Of a stretch of 64,000 nt of DNA, positions 56,631 to 64,000 are shown piece after piece. The DNA comes from UBA8437 sp964646205. GTDB lineage: Bacteria; Planctomycetota; Planctomycetia; Planctomycetales; Planctomycetaceae. The notes beneath the pieces are model-generated. The model had not been told where the DNA came from. It worked only from the letters and a program-made list of their open reading frames with translations, and did no database searches. Every line of letters starts with the position of its first letter. Position 1 is the stretch's first letter. Location: assembly GCA_964646205.1 (NCBI GenBank), contig CAZYAZ010000016.1:1-64000 (forward strand), in the 5' to 3' direction. The position numbers and the translations under genes are program-made.

Positions 56631-58058
56631 TCAGGCCAACGCCCGCAGCATCCCGGCCGCCTTGTCCATGGTCTCGTTGTACTCCGACACCGGGTCCGAT
56701 TCGGCCACGATACCGCCGCCGACGGAGCACTGCACCCAGCCATGGCGAACCACAAAGGTCCGGATCAGGATACTGCTGTCCATCGAGCCATCACAGCCGA
56801 CGTAGAACAGGCTGCCACAGTAGGGACCACGGACGGTCGGTTCGATCTCGGCAATCACCTCCATCGCACGCACCTTCGGCGCGCCCGTGATCGATCCCCC
56901 GGGAAAAACGGCCGCCAGCAGATCCCACGCCGACACCCCTTCCCGCAATACACCCCGGATCTGAGACACCAGGTGCAGCACCGTCTCGTAAACTTCCACC
57001 CCGCACAACAAGGGCACCGTCACCGACGACGGACGACAAACCCGTGACAGATCGTTCCGCAACAAGTCGACGATCATCACATTCTCGGCCCGGTCCTTGC
57101 CACTCTCGCTCAATTCTCCCTGCACCAACACGCCCAGCCCCGGATCTCCCGGTCGCCGCCGGGTGCCCTTGATCGGCCGTGTCTCAACCAGTCCGTCGCG
57201 GAGGGACACAAACCGTTCCGGCGATGCGCTGACAATCTGCCAATCCTCGTGCGACATGTAGCCAGAGAATGGAGCGGGGTTGCGTTGCCGTAGCCTGGCG
57301 TACAGTTCAAGAGCCGGCGCGGGTTGTTGGGTGAGGAGTCGCTGGGAAAGATTGGCCTGGAAGATGTCGCCAGCGTGAATGTACTCGATCACCCGCCCGA
57401 CCGCCTCCAGGTAGGAATCTCGCGAAAAATCGCTGTAAAGCCCCTCGTGACCTTCGACCGGCCAGAGTGGAGCAAGCTGTTGTCGGTCGAGTTTTTTCGA
57501 CATTGAGACCGCCTGGTCTGTCGCCGCCTGGCTGCGTGACGACAATCTCTCGATGATCTCGTCGGCCCGCTGGGTGGCCCGCTGCCAACGCCGTTGAGGA
57601 TCGGACTCGGGAAACCCCTGGGAGATGACCCAGGCACGATCCAGGACGTGATCCCAGGCAATCACCCGATCGTAGAGTCCCGCCGCCAGGGCAGGCAAAG
57701 AGAACTCATCGTGCACAGACCGGGGCGTGGTCTCCCAGGCCTCGGAGAGTTCATACCCCAGCATGCCCACCACTCCCCCCTGGAACGGTGGCAGCCCGGC
57801 AATCCGCCCGGTTTCCGACTCCTCAAGCAATTCTCGCAACCTGCCAAACGGATCGACCCCCTGGTCGGCTGACTCGCAGGTCACAAACTCCACCGGATCA
57901 GCCACGAGGAACGAGAACCGACTGACCTCCTCACGATCTATCCGACTCTCCAGCAACACCACGTCAGGCAGGTCGGACACCGCCTCCAACGACAGGATCA
58001 CGTCGGGCACCGGATCGAGTTCCACAACCACGGGAACCGCCATCACAGGCTGGTTCAT
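56631..58058 (-). CDS. pabB: Aminodeoxychorismate synthase component I
   Basis: A 475-residue chorismate-binding enzyme that converts chorismate and ammonia to 4-amino-4-deoxychorismate, the precursor of p-aminobenzoate in folate/pterin synthesis. The deciding feature is the PIKGT motif (VETRPIKGTRRRP, Lys297), typical of PabB; TrpE has Ala in this place. Other chorismate-domain motifs are IFQANLSQRL, SASPERFVSL, ENVMIVDLLRNDLSRVC, FPGGSITGAPKVRAMEVI and GRPYCGS-like RGPYCGSLFYVG. The start ATG overlaps the stop of the DHPS-like gene in ATGA, so translation is probably coupled. It belongs to the pterin operon. Confidence 0.93.
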   Translation of the reverse strand: MNQPVMAVPVVVELDPVPDVILSLEAVSDLPDVVLLESRIDREEVSRFSFLVADPVEFVTCESADQGVDPFGRLRELLEESETGRIAGLPPFQGGVVGMLGYELSEAWETTPRSVHDEFSLPALAAGLYDRVIAWDHVLDRAWVISQGFPESDPQRRWQRATQRADEIIERLSSRSQAATDQAVSMSKKLDRQQLAPLWPVEGHEGLYSDFSRDSYLEAVGRVIEYIHAGDIFQANLSQRLLTQQPAPALELYARLRQRNPAPFSGYMSHEDWQIVSASPERFVSLRDGLVETRPIKGTRRRPGDPGLGVLVQGELSESGKDRAENVMIVDLLRNDLSRVCRPSSVTVPLLCGVEVYETVLHLVSQIRGVLREGVSAWDLLAAVFPGGSITGAPKVRAMEVIAEIEPTVRGPYCGSLFYVGCDGSMDSSILIRTFVVRHGWVQCSVGGGIVAESDPVSEYNETMDKAAGMLRALA

Positions 58059-59482
58059 CTCTGCCCCTCCCCCAGCCGCCGGCGATGCACGGCACTGATC
58101 TCCTTCTCCGTCAATCGGCCCCAGTTCAAGGCTTCGTCCTGCACATACCGCTTCCCCAGGGTCAACGCGGTCCGGGCCTTCGCCAGTTCGTAGCCCAGGT
58201 AGAAGGCGTGCTGGGAAGACAATTCGAGTCCAGTCTCGGCCAGTACGTTGTCAAACAATTCGTACGGATCGGTGTGTTGCCAGTGTCCGTCACGATTCAT
58301 CACGTGCAGCACTCCACCACGACGATCCCTGTGCTCAACAAAAATCCGGAAATTCGGATCGGTCAACCCGGCAGCCAGTTGCTCCAGTGTCCCCGCCTCC
58401 TCTCCTCTCACCGAGGGGTCTCTCAACATGACCAGACTGGAATCGACATGCTTGGGCAACACGCCACGCTCGAGACTGTGATGCAACAGGCGACGTGCGA
58501 GGTCGAGTTCCATGACCGAACTGCGACACCAGTTGATCACCTCGGTCGTCAACACGCTGCCCACCCGAAGTTCCTGGCAAATCGCCGCCAGAATCATGTT
58601 GACCCCCGCACTGTCGACCTCGGTCAATTCGGTCACGTTCCCCGTCCCCATCATCATCTCGGCCCGTGGCCAACGCCGCCGGGCCTCGAAGAACCGTTCA
58701 AGCGACGATGCGAATCCGAGGCCTATCGGTTCCAGGATCGGGTCAATGCGGAATTCGACTCCATCGTCGGCCAGCCGGTCGAGGACTGGTCCAAGAGATT
58801 CCAGCCCCGCAGGCATCGTGGGAATGGCGACCACGGAGGCCCCGGATGCCGCCGCGAGTGGTGACAGCCAGTCAACGTTGGACGGATCACAACTGAGCAC
58901 CAATTCGGCACCACCAGACAAGGCCGACTCAACCTCCGAGCGATCAAAACTGTCGATCGACACACGAAACCCCGCCTCGACCAGGCGTCGCGTCGCATTC
59001 TCAACCCCCGGCCACGACTCGCCTGGAACCATCCCCAGGTCGATCACGTCAGCCCCCGAGTCGACCAACCGTTGGGCCTCGGACAACAACTCGTCGTCAC
59101 CCAAACGTGACGCGTGATTGATCTCGGCCAGGATCTCGATGGAATACGTCTCCAGCGATACTCGACGGCGACCGGCCCCACCCAGGTACTCGGGCAGGTC
59201 GTACAGATCCTTGGGTCCGCGATCGACCGGCATCCCCAGCGTCCTACCAAGTGTCTCGAGATCACCCTGGCACCAGCCGGGCAACACGACACGGTCGAAG
59301 CCAGCGGGAGGATCGAGCCGACGGGCGACCAGGTCCGTGTGCAACAACGCCGCGACGCTCACGCCCAGCACGGCCACGTCCCACGACCAGGCGGTTCCCC
59401 CCGACGCTCCCGAGAGCACGTCGCGCAGCGGCAACTCGGCCAGGCGGCCGGTCACAAACAGGATCCGCTCCTTCGTCGCCAC
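58055..59482 (-). CDS. Dihydropteroate-synthase-like protein with extra N-terminal domain (DUF6513-type)
   Basis: A 475-residue protein. The first 130 residues (ERILFVTGRLAELPLRDVLS, VVLPGWCQGDLETL) are a domain of unknown function known in Planctomycetes ahead of a DHPS-like TIM barrel. The barrel (about 135-400) has LVDSGADVIDLGMVPGESWP, FRVSIDSFDRSEVESALSGG, MMMGTGNVTELTEVDSAGVN and a C-terminal LELSSQHAFYLGYELAKART. DHPS joins p-aminobenzoate to the pterin pyrophosphate; this version is too diverged to be sure of that reaction and may act in tetrahydromethanopterin-type synthesis, which Planctomycetes are known to encode. It starts with GTG directly after the stop of the PCD gene and overlaps pabB by 4 bp. 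Confidence 0.82.
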   Translation of the reverse strand: MATKERILFVTGRLAELPLRDVLSGASGGTAWSWDVAVLGVSVAALLHTDLVARRLDPPAGFDRVVLPGWCQGDLETLGRTLGMPVDRGPKDLYDLPEYLGGAGRRRVSLETYSIEILAEINHASRLGDDELLSEAQRLVDSGADVIDLGMVPGESWPGVENATRRLVEAGFRVSIDSFDRSEVESALSGGAELVLSCDPSNVDWLSPLAAASGASVVAIPTMPAGLESLGPVLDRLADDGVEFRIDPILEPIGLGFASSLERFFEARRRWPRAEMMMGTGNVTELTEVDSAGVNMILAAICQELRVGSVLTTEVINWCRSSVMELDLARRLLHHSLERGVLPKHVDSSLVMLRDPSVRGEEAGTLEQLAAGLTDPNFRIFVEHRDRRGGVLHVMNRDGHWQHTDPYELFDNVLAETGLELSSQHAFYLGYELAKARTALTLGKRYVQDEALNWGRLTEKEISAVHRRRLGEGQR

Positions 59483-59827
59483 TCACTTCACCCAGGTCTT
59501 GGGAAAACCGTCCAGGGGAGAGTCCTCCCCGGGTGTCCACATCGCGATCTCCTCGATCCGTGATGCCAGTGCCGTGTCGTGAGTCGTGATGCCTCCAACA
59601 CGGTGCGTCTGCAGTTTGACCTTGACCCGGGCGTAGCCGAGTTCCAGGTCGGGATGATGCCAGGCGGCTTCGGCGGCGTAGCCGATCGCCGCAGCCAGCG
59701 CGAGCGTGTGAGACCACCCGGGAGTCTGGTAACTCCGTTGCAACCAATCGTCTTTCAGCTCCCAGCCAGGCAGCGATTCCAGTGCTGTCCTGATCTGTTC
59801 CTCGTTCAACACCACGTCGTCAGCCAT
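59483..59827 (-). CDS. phhB: Pterin-4a-carbinolamine dehydratase
   Basis: A 114-residue enzyme of the PCD/DCoH family that dehydrates 4a-hydroxytetrahydropterins. The family motif (E/D)-x3-H-H-P-(E/D) occurs as AAEAAWHHPDLELGYARVKV, followed by LQTHRVGGITTHDTALASRI. The N-terminal part reads LNEEQIRTALESLPGWEL. The start is ATG 59827, with GGAGG 7 nt upstream. It is second in the pterin operon (50 bp after the SDR gene) and its stop abuts the GTG of the DHPS-like gene. In organisms without phenylalanine hydroxylase, PCD-like proteins may act in pterin or molybdopterin pathways; which applies here is unknown. Confidence 0.9.
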   Translation of the reverse strand: MADDVVLNEEQIRTALESLPGWELKDDWLQRSYQTPGWSHTLALAAAIGYAAEAAWHHPDLELGYARVKVKLQTHRVGGITTHDTALASRIEEIAMWTPGEDSPLDGFPKTWVK

Positions 59828-59877
59828 CGCTGTGCCTCCAGTCGCTTCTCTGGAATCGGGTTCTCCCAACAGGGCGC

Positions 59878-60666
59878 CTATCGTTCGGCTCCACCGTTGG
59901 CGTAGATCACTTGTCCGGTCAGGTAATCCGATTCCCGGCTCAACAGGAATCGGGCCAGGTGCGCCACGTCGGCCGGTTCACCCCAACGGCCCAATGGGGT
60001 TTCATCCAGGACGCGTTGCTGCCAGACGTCCGCAGCCGTTTCGCCCCAGGCGGTGCGAATCCAACCGGCGGCGATGCAATTCACCCTGACCGTGGGGGCG
60101 AGGCTGAGCGCCAATGAGCGAGTGAAGGACATCACGGCCCCCTTGGCCGCGGCGAACAACTCACCGCTGTCTCCTTCCATCCCACGCTCGGCCTGGTCCC
60201 ACCCGATATTCAGTACCACCCCCCCCTCCGCCTCGTGCATCCGACGTCCCGCCTCACGAGCGAGACGGATCGTCGCTCGTACATCCACCTCCCACAACGC
60301 GGCCAGTTTCTCGTCGAATCCCCAGGACGACTCCTCGCCGGTCAACAAGTCGACCCCGGCATTGTTGACCCAGGCATCAACGCGGCCCAACGCCTGCCAA
60401 CTGTGTTCCAGCATCGCGTCGGCCTCGCCGGTGTCGGAGAGATCGGCGACCAGCAAGTGGGCCTCCCCGCCGGAACTCCGGATCGACTCGACAAGAGACT
60501 CGGCCGATTCCACCGACCTGCGACAGTGGACCAGCACCCGGGCCCCTGCCCGCGACAACTCCCATGCCATTGCACGCCCCACCCCACTGGACGAACCGGT
60601 GATGACCACCCCCAGTCCGTCGAGCCGACAAAATCCACTCGACAATTCGTGTGCGTTGTCGCTCAT
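59878..60666 (-). CDS. SDR-family oxidoreductase with altered active site, pterin-operon member
   Basis: A 262-residue short-chain dehydrogenase fold protein at the head of the pterin operon. The cofactor motif is VVITGSSSGVGRAMAWELS with an Arg-rich loop (VHCRRSVES) that suggests NADPH. NNAG is present (AWVNNAGVDLL). However, the catalytic YxxxK reads FAAAK (Phe171 and Lys175 in GELFAAAKGAVMSF) and the Ser position is NIGWDQ, so neither the catalytic Tyr nor the Ser is present. C-terminal WIRTAWGET and YLTGQVIYANGG are usual. FolM/pteridine-reductase-like SDRs reduce pterins; this one may be a specialised variant or a non-catalytic partner. The start ATG 60666 is the first before homology. 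Confidence 0.8.
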   Translation of the reverse strand: MSDNAHELSSGFCRLDGLGVVITGSSSGVGRAMAWELSRAGARVLVHCRRSVESAESLVESIRSSGGEAHLLVADLSDTGEADAMLEHSWQALGRVDAWVNNAGVDLLTGEESSWGFDEKLAALWEVDVRATIRLAREAGRRMHEAEGGVVLNIGWDQAERGMEGDSGELFAAAKGAVMSFTRSLALSLAPTVRVNCIAAGWIRTAWGETAADVWQQRVLDETPLGRWGEPADVAHLARFLLSRESDYLTGQVIYANGGAER

Positions 60667-60762
60667 CGTCCAACACGCTCGACCATTCGTCCGCCGTTTT
60701 CCGGAGTGCACGCAGGGCCAATCTCCGCCGTCAATTTCGGCTGAATTTCTCCATTCAACTCA

Positions 60763-60791
60763 TTGACGACTTTTCCTACCACCACCATAAT
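60763..60791 (+). promoter_or_regulatory. Predicted sigma-70 promoter upstream of ArsR gene
   Basis: TTGACG (60763-60768), 17-bp spacer, CATAAT (60786-60791): five of six matches in each box. Transcription would start near 60798, about 415 nt before the regulator gene, with a palindrome covering +14 to +29. Confidence 0.5.
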
Positions 60792-60810
60792 GGTAACGTC
60801 CGGTCGATTC

Positions 60811-60826
60811 GACTCGGTTCCGAGTC
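60811..60826. promoter_or_regulatory. Palindrome (possible operator) just after predicted promoter
   Basis: GACTCGG (60811-60817), TT, CCGAGTC (60820-60826). Position near the predicted transcription start fits an operator for autoregulation by the ArsR-type protein downstream, or a very short mRNA hairpin. Confidence 0.4.
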
Positions 60827-61211
60827 ACACGATTGGTATCGGTAACAGCCGTTAGGCCTCCTGTTCTACGCAAACCCCTCAATTTCCTTTCTTGCGACCC
60901 ATTCGGGTGCGGTGCTGTTACCTCGGTTTGATACGTCATTTCTGACAGAACACCAATTCCTCAAACAAGTTGATTTGCCCAAACCAGGCAACCCGGCAAG
61001 CAACACCGTGGGATCATTCCACCGTGTTACTTCGGGCTGGATCGTCGTGTCTTCACCCCATGAAGGCGTCGCAGATTCCAGTCGAGCTTTCCGATTGGCG
61101 TGGTGGTCGGCATTGCCAAAGCGGGAGCCCATCCGTTCAAGAACATGAACTGGATCAAGCAGACCGAACGGCAGTCCAGTGTTTGCTAAAGAGAGTGAAG
61201 GATCGACGACG

Positions 61212-61709
61212 GTGACCAATGACAGCGACCGCAGCGATGTTTTTGCTGCATCATCTGAAGCGGAGGCCAGGCAGCCGGATGGCACTGGAATCGGCTCTCC
61301 CCCACAGAAGACAACGGACGAAACGATGACCACGAACGTGATGGAAGCTCCACCACAGGGAATGTTCCTCTCCGACGAGTTGGAGCATGAGATCCTGAGA
61401 ATCTTCAAGCTGCTCTCCGACGAGACGCGACTTCGGATCCTGCTGTACCTGGGTCGCGAGCAGGAACTGCACGTCACGGCCCTCTGCACACGACTGAGCC
61501 AGAGCCAGCCGGCCGTCAGCCATCACCTGGCCTTGTTGCGGGAGGCCGATCTGATCGAAGCGCGCCGTGATGGAAAACACAACTTCTACTCACTCAAAAG
61601 CGGACACCTGCACTCGGTCATCGAGCGGCTCTTCACATCGATTGCCGACCCTGGGAAAGACGAAATCCGCTTCGACGAGTTCGTGCTGCTTTACGGCAAC
61701 AACAAATAA
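61212..61709 (+). CDS. ArsR-family winged-helix transcriptional regulator
   Basis: A DNA-binding regulator of 165 residues if started at GTG 61212, which has AAGGA 9 nt upstream; ATG 61326 (127 residues) and GTG 61179 are alternatives, because the first 50 residues are low-complexity. The winged helix-turn-helix is clear: EHEILRIFKLLSDETRLRIL, LHVTALCTRLSQSQPAVSHH (recognition helix) and LLREADLIEARRDGKHNFYS (wing). The usual ArsR metal box ELCVCDL is ELHVTALC here, with one Cys, so classical As/Zn sensing is unlikely. The C-terminal LFTSIADPGKDEIRFDEFVL may form the dimer interface. It precedes carA, from which a terminator separates it. Confidence 0.88.
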   Translation: MTNDSDRSDVFAASSEAEARQPDGTGIGSPPQKTTDETMTTNVMEAPPQGMFLSDELEHEILRIFKLLSDETRLRILLYLGREQELHVTALCTRLSQSQPAVSHHLALLREADLIEARRDGKHNFYSLKSGHLHSVIERLFTSIADPGKDEIRFDEFVLLYGNNK

Positions 61710-61755
61710 CGACACAAGAGCCCTCAGAAATCTCGTCCGAACGGGCCGTCATCTG

Positions 61756-61787
61756 GAGACCGCCACGGCTTTGGCCCTGGCGGTCTC
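61756..61787 (+). terminator. Rho-independent-like terminator after ArsR gene
   Basis: GAGACCGCCA (61756-61765) pairs perfectly with TGGCGGTCTC (61778-61787), the loop folding further (GGC/GCC). It is followed by TTCAATTTG and lies 47 nt after the ArsR stop, separating it from carA. Confidence 0.65.
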
Positions 61788-61896
61788 TTCAATTTGCGTT
61801 CTGGATCTGGTAAAGATTGTCCCGGCCACATCGTTTCAAACGTGTGCCCAGCAATTGGAATCACCCCTGCGACTGGCCGATCGACCAGGAAGGCTC

Positions 61897-63048
61897 ATGG
61901 AAGAACGCATTGCCAAACTTGCACTAGCCGACGGCACGGTTTTCACCGGCAACGGATTCGGGGCCACGGGAGAGGTCTACGGCGAGGTTGTGTTCAACAC
62001 GAGCATGACGGGGTACCAGGAGATCCTGACCGACCCGTCCTACTTCGGCCAGATCGTGACGATGACCTATCCGCTGATTGGCAACTATGGCGCCAACGAG
62101 GTTGACGTCGAAAGCGGCGGGGTGGCTTTGAGAGGATTCGTTGTCCGCGAATTGTGTCGTTTTCCCAACAACCAGCGGCTGGACTGGTCGTTGGAGAGCT
62201 ACCTGGAACAGAACGGCGTGATCGGAATCGAAGGAATCGACACCCGCGCCCTGGTCCGCCGGATCCGTATCCACGGTGCCATGACCGGCGTTCTCTCGAC
62301 CACGGACCACGACGACGCTTCGCTGGTGAGCAAGGCTCAATCGAGTCCCGAACTGGCGGGACAGGACCTGGTCCGCGAGGTGATGCCCAAGAAAACGGGC
62401 GAATGGTCCGAGTCGCTGGATGAACTGGTCCAGGCGTCTGTGACTCCTGGCTACGAGGGTCTTCACGAAACGGCTTCCGATCCTTCCCAGGGACCTCACG
62501 TGGTCGCGATCGACTACGGGATGAAATGGAATATCCCTCGTCATCTTCGCCAACTGGGCTGCCGTGTCACCGTGGTCCCGGGCACGTCAACTGCCGAGGA
62601 GGTGCTGTCGCACGACCCCGACGGTGTATTCCTCTCCAATGGACCTGGAGATCCTCGTCCCCTGGATTACGCGATTGAGACCATCCGCGGCCTGCTGGGA
62701 CAGAAGCCCATTTTCGGCATCTGCCTGGGCCACCAGTTGCTGGGCCTGGCCCTGGGGGGCGAAATCTACAAGCTGAAATTCGGCCACCGTGGAGCCAACC
62801 AACCGGTCCTCAACCACGACACCGGCCAGGTGGAGATCACCACTCAAAATCATGGATTTGCACTCGACCCGGAAAGCCTCGACGAGGACATTGAGGTCAC
62901 CCACGTGAATCTCAACGACCAGACGATCGAGGGCATCCGCAGTCGCCGGCAGGGGGCCTTCGGAGTGCAGTACCATCCCGAGGCATCGGCCGGGCCACAC
63001 GACAGTCACTACCTCTTCGGTGACTTCCGGAAGATGTTGCTCGGCTAG
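61897..63048 (+). CDS. carA: Carbamoyl-phosphate synthase small subunit
   Basis: A 383-residue glutaminase subunit that hydrolyses glutamine and feeds ammonia to CarB for arginine and pyrimidine synthesis. N-terminal domain: ALADGTVFTGNGFGATGEVY, NTSMTGYQEILTDPSYFGQI, YGANEVDVESGG. The amidotransferase domain has VVAIDYGMKWNIPRHL, the catalytic Cys in FGICLGHQLLGLALGG, FGHRGANQPV, NHGFALDPES and the His/Glu in FGVQYHPEASAGPHDS. The start ATG 61897 follows AGGAAGG by 3-5 nt and begins the conserved sequence; the frame is open further upstream without homology. carB is not adjacent. Ndk follows 102 bp later. Confidence 0.95.
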   Translation: MEERIAKLALADGTVFTGNGFGATGEVYGEVVFNTSMTGYQEILTDPSYFGQIVTMTYPLIGNYGANEVDVESGGVALRGFVVRELCRFPNNQRLDWSLESYLEQNGVIGIEGIDTRALVRRIRIHGAMTGVLSTTDHDDASLVSKAQSSPELAGQDLVREVMPKKTGEWSESLDELVQASVTPGYEGLHETASDPSQGPHVVAIDYGMKWNIPRHLRQLGCRVTVVPGTSTAEEVLSHDPDGVFLSNGPGDPRPLDYAIETIRGLLGQKPIFGICLGHQLLGLALGGEIYKLKFGHRGANQPVLNHDTGQVEITTQNHGFALDPESLDEDIEVTHVNLNDQTIEGIRSRRQGAFGVQYHPEASAGPHDSHYLFGDFRKMLLG

Positions 63049-63150
63049 GGACAGGTCGCTAGAGTACCCGGACCCAACACGGCACTGGTGCATCTCCGCT
63101 GCCATGTCGGGCAGGCCGACGATCACTTCACCGACCAAGGAACCCTCGCG

Positions 63151-63618
63151 ATGGCGACCGAACGTTCTCTGATCCTGTTCAAGCCCGACTGCATCCAGCG
63201 GCGTCTCGCCGGCCAACTTCTCTCGCGGGTCGAAAACAAGGGAATGAAAATTGTTGGTCTCAAGATGTTGCAGGTCACTGTCGAGTTGGCTCGCGAACAT
63301 TACGCCGAGCACGTCGAAAAGCCGTTCTACCCGTTGCTCGAGGAATTCATCACCGATGGGCCGGTGATTGCACTGGTGGTTGAAGGCCCCGAGGCGATCA
63401 GTGTGATGCGAGACATGATGGGGCCGACCAACGGCCGCAATGCAGCCCCTGGCACGATTCGCGGCGATTTCGGAGCCAGCCGCCAGATGAACCTGGTCCA
63501 CGGAAGTGATGGTCCCGAGGCCGCCGCACGCGAAATCGGCATTTATTTCACAGCCGCGGAACTGTGCGACTACACCCCCACGCTCACCAAGTGGGTCTGT
63601 GCCGACGACGAGATCTAG
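63151..63618 (+). CDS. ndk: Nucleoside-diphosphate kinase
   Basis: A 155-residue kinase that exchanges gamma-phosphate between nucleoside triphosphates and diphosphates. Motifs: TERSLILFKPDCIQRRLAGQ (active-site Lys), MKIVGLKMLQVT, EHYAEHVEKPFYPLLEEFIT, VEGPEAISVMRDMMGPTNGR, APGTIRGDFGASRQMNLVHG with the catalytic His in NLVHGSD, and a C-terminal FTAAELCDYTPTLTKW. Start ATG 63151 has AAGGAA 8 nt upstream. It is convergent with sucD, 43 nt between stops. The family normally has about 140-150 residues, so it is complete. Confidence 0.95.
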   Translation: MATERSLILFKPDCIQRRLAGQLLSRVENKGMKIVGLKMLQVTVELAREHYAEHVEKPFYPLLEEFITDGPVIALVVEGPEAISVMRDMMGPTNGRNAAPGTIRGDFGASRQMNLVHGSDGPEAAAREIGIYFTAAELCDYTPTLTKWVCADDEI

Positions 63619-63661
63619 AACCGCTCTCGCCCTTGGCTATCACACCGCGCGAACTGACAAC

Positions 63662-64000
63662 TCAACCGCCAGCGCGTTCGATCGCCCGTTTCAGTGCTGC
63701 CCCCATGTCAGCGGGGCTTTCGGCCACCTCGACCCCAGCGGCCTGCAACGCGGCAATCTTGTCAGCGGCGGTACCACTGCCACCGGAAATGATGGCTCCC
63801 GCGTGGCCCATCCGTTTTCCCGGAGGCGCGGTGGCCCCGGCAATGAAGGCCGCCACCGGCTTGGTCACGTTGGCCTCGACAAATTCCGCCGCCTGTTCCT
63901 CGGCATTCCCACCGATCTCACCAATCATCAGGATCGCTTCGGTCTGGTCGTCGGCCTGGAACAGTTCCAGAACATCAATGAAATTGGTTCCGTTGACCGG
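63662..64000 (-). CDS. sucD: Succinyl-CoA synthetase alpha subunit (5' part outside window)
   Basis: The C-terminal 112 residues of the ADP/GDP-forming succinyl-CoA ligase alpha subunit, a TCA-cycle enzyme that makes ATP from succinyl-CoA. Diagnostic segments are NGTNFIDVLELFQADDQTEA, ILMIGEIGGNAEEQAAEFV, KPVAAFIAGATAPPGKRMGH (phosphohistidine region) and AGAIISGGSGTAADKIAALQ. The frame is open to the window edge (codon boundary at 64000), so the start lies beyond it. The last residues (GVEVAESPADMGAALKRAIE) are the usual end of SucD. sucC should be adjacent outside the window. Confidence 0.95.
   Translation of the reverse strand, partial: PVNGTNFIDVLELFQADDQTEAILMIGEIGGNAEEQAAEFVEANVTKPVAAFIAGATAPPGKRMGHAGAIISGGSGTAADKIAALQAAGVEVAESPADMGAALKRAIERAGG

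Larger units (their letters stand above)
60667..61211. other. Intergenic region between pterin operon and ArsR gene
   Basis: 545 bp. It holds the divergent control region: a sigma-70-type promoter at 60763-60791 (rightward) and a perfect 7-bp palindrome at 60811-60826. From 60830 to 61190 I find no gene with family features; short open frames on both strands are unsupported. A long ArsR leader or a small RNA starting near 60798 is possible. Confidence 0.45.

Noticed and set aside
60830..61190. Short open frames on both strands upstream of the ArsR gene
   Set aside because: No start-proximal RBS, no family pattern and mutually overlapping frames; treated as leader sequence.

Overview
The window is about 64 kb of GC-rich, densely coded chromosomal DNA. 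It looks planctomycete (Planctomycetota, probably a marine or freshwater heterotroph). The evidence is the mix of families typical of that phylum: a DUF1549/DUF1553 protein with a CxxCH motif, two PQQ-type beta-propeller secreted proteins, a cytochrome/WD40 fusion, two membrane-anchored leucine-rich-repeat proteins, ECF sigma factors, a rho with an enlarged N-terminus, and few Shine-Dalgarno sequences. This is inference from gene content; there is no rRNA gene here. I see no tRNA, CRISPR array, insertion sequence, integrase or prophage gene. Genes sit mostly as single units or short operons on both strands, with several convergent pairs abutting or overlapping.

Layout. 1-10.9 kb: a truncated MFS permease diverges from a Gfo/Idh/MocA oxidoreductase and a sarcosine-oxidase-like flavoprotein; then a membrane-anchored protein overlaps by 4 bp an ABC protein in which an MlaF-type ATPase and an MlaE-type permease are one polypeptide; then an M20 dipeptidase and a very large secreted PQQ-propeller protein. 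10.9-20 kb: tandem paralogous small membrane proteins, an ECF sigma factor, LRR proteins, a glutamate-synthase-like flavoprotein, a FabG-like SDR, a secreted protein built of 16-residue repeats, an inactive rhomboid-like protein and a Tat-exported sulfite-oxidase-family protein. 20-28.5 kb: purine nucleoside phosphorylase, an isoleucyl-tRNA synthetase with unusual HIGH/KMSKS equivalents, TrmL, an octaheme cytochrome c and an aldo/keto reductase. 28.5-36.5 kb: a 29-residue basic ribosomal-type protein, a coiled-coil/heme/WD40 protein, a RidA-like protein, two sodium symporters (SSS and GltS types) and a second PQQ protein.

36.5-50.2 kb: a SAM methyltransferase, 6-phosphogluconate dehydrogenase next to a PfkB sugar kinase, the DUF1549/1553 protein, a secretin-N-like protein, an Hsp70 homologue followed by a MenC-type enolase, a repeat lipoprotein, an ECF sigma/anti-sigma pair with a candidate self-recognised promoter, and rho with a 24-glycine tract. 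50.7-64 kb: a triple amidohydrolase, a thioredoxin-YHS protein, a compact minus-strand pterin/pABA operon (SDR, pterin carbinolamine dehydratase, DHPS-like protein, PabB, PabA), an ArsR-type regulator, carA, ndk and the 3' end of sucD.

The strongest candidates for something under-described are the single-polypeptide MlaFE transporter with its non-MCE partner, the five-gene pterin operon whose SDR lacks the catalytic Tyr, and the triple amidohydrolase with only one metal-competent domain.
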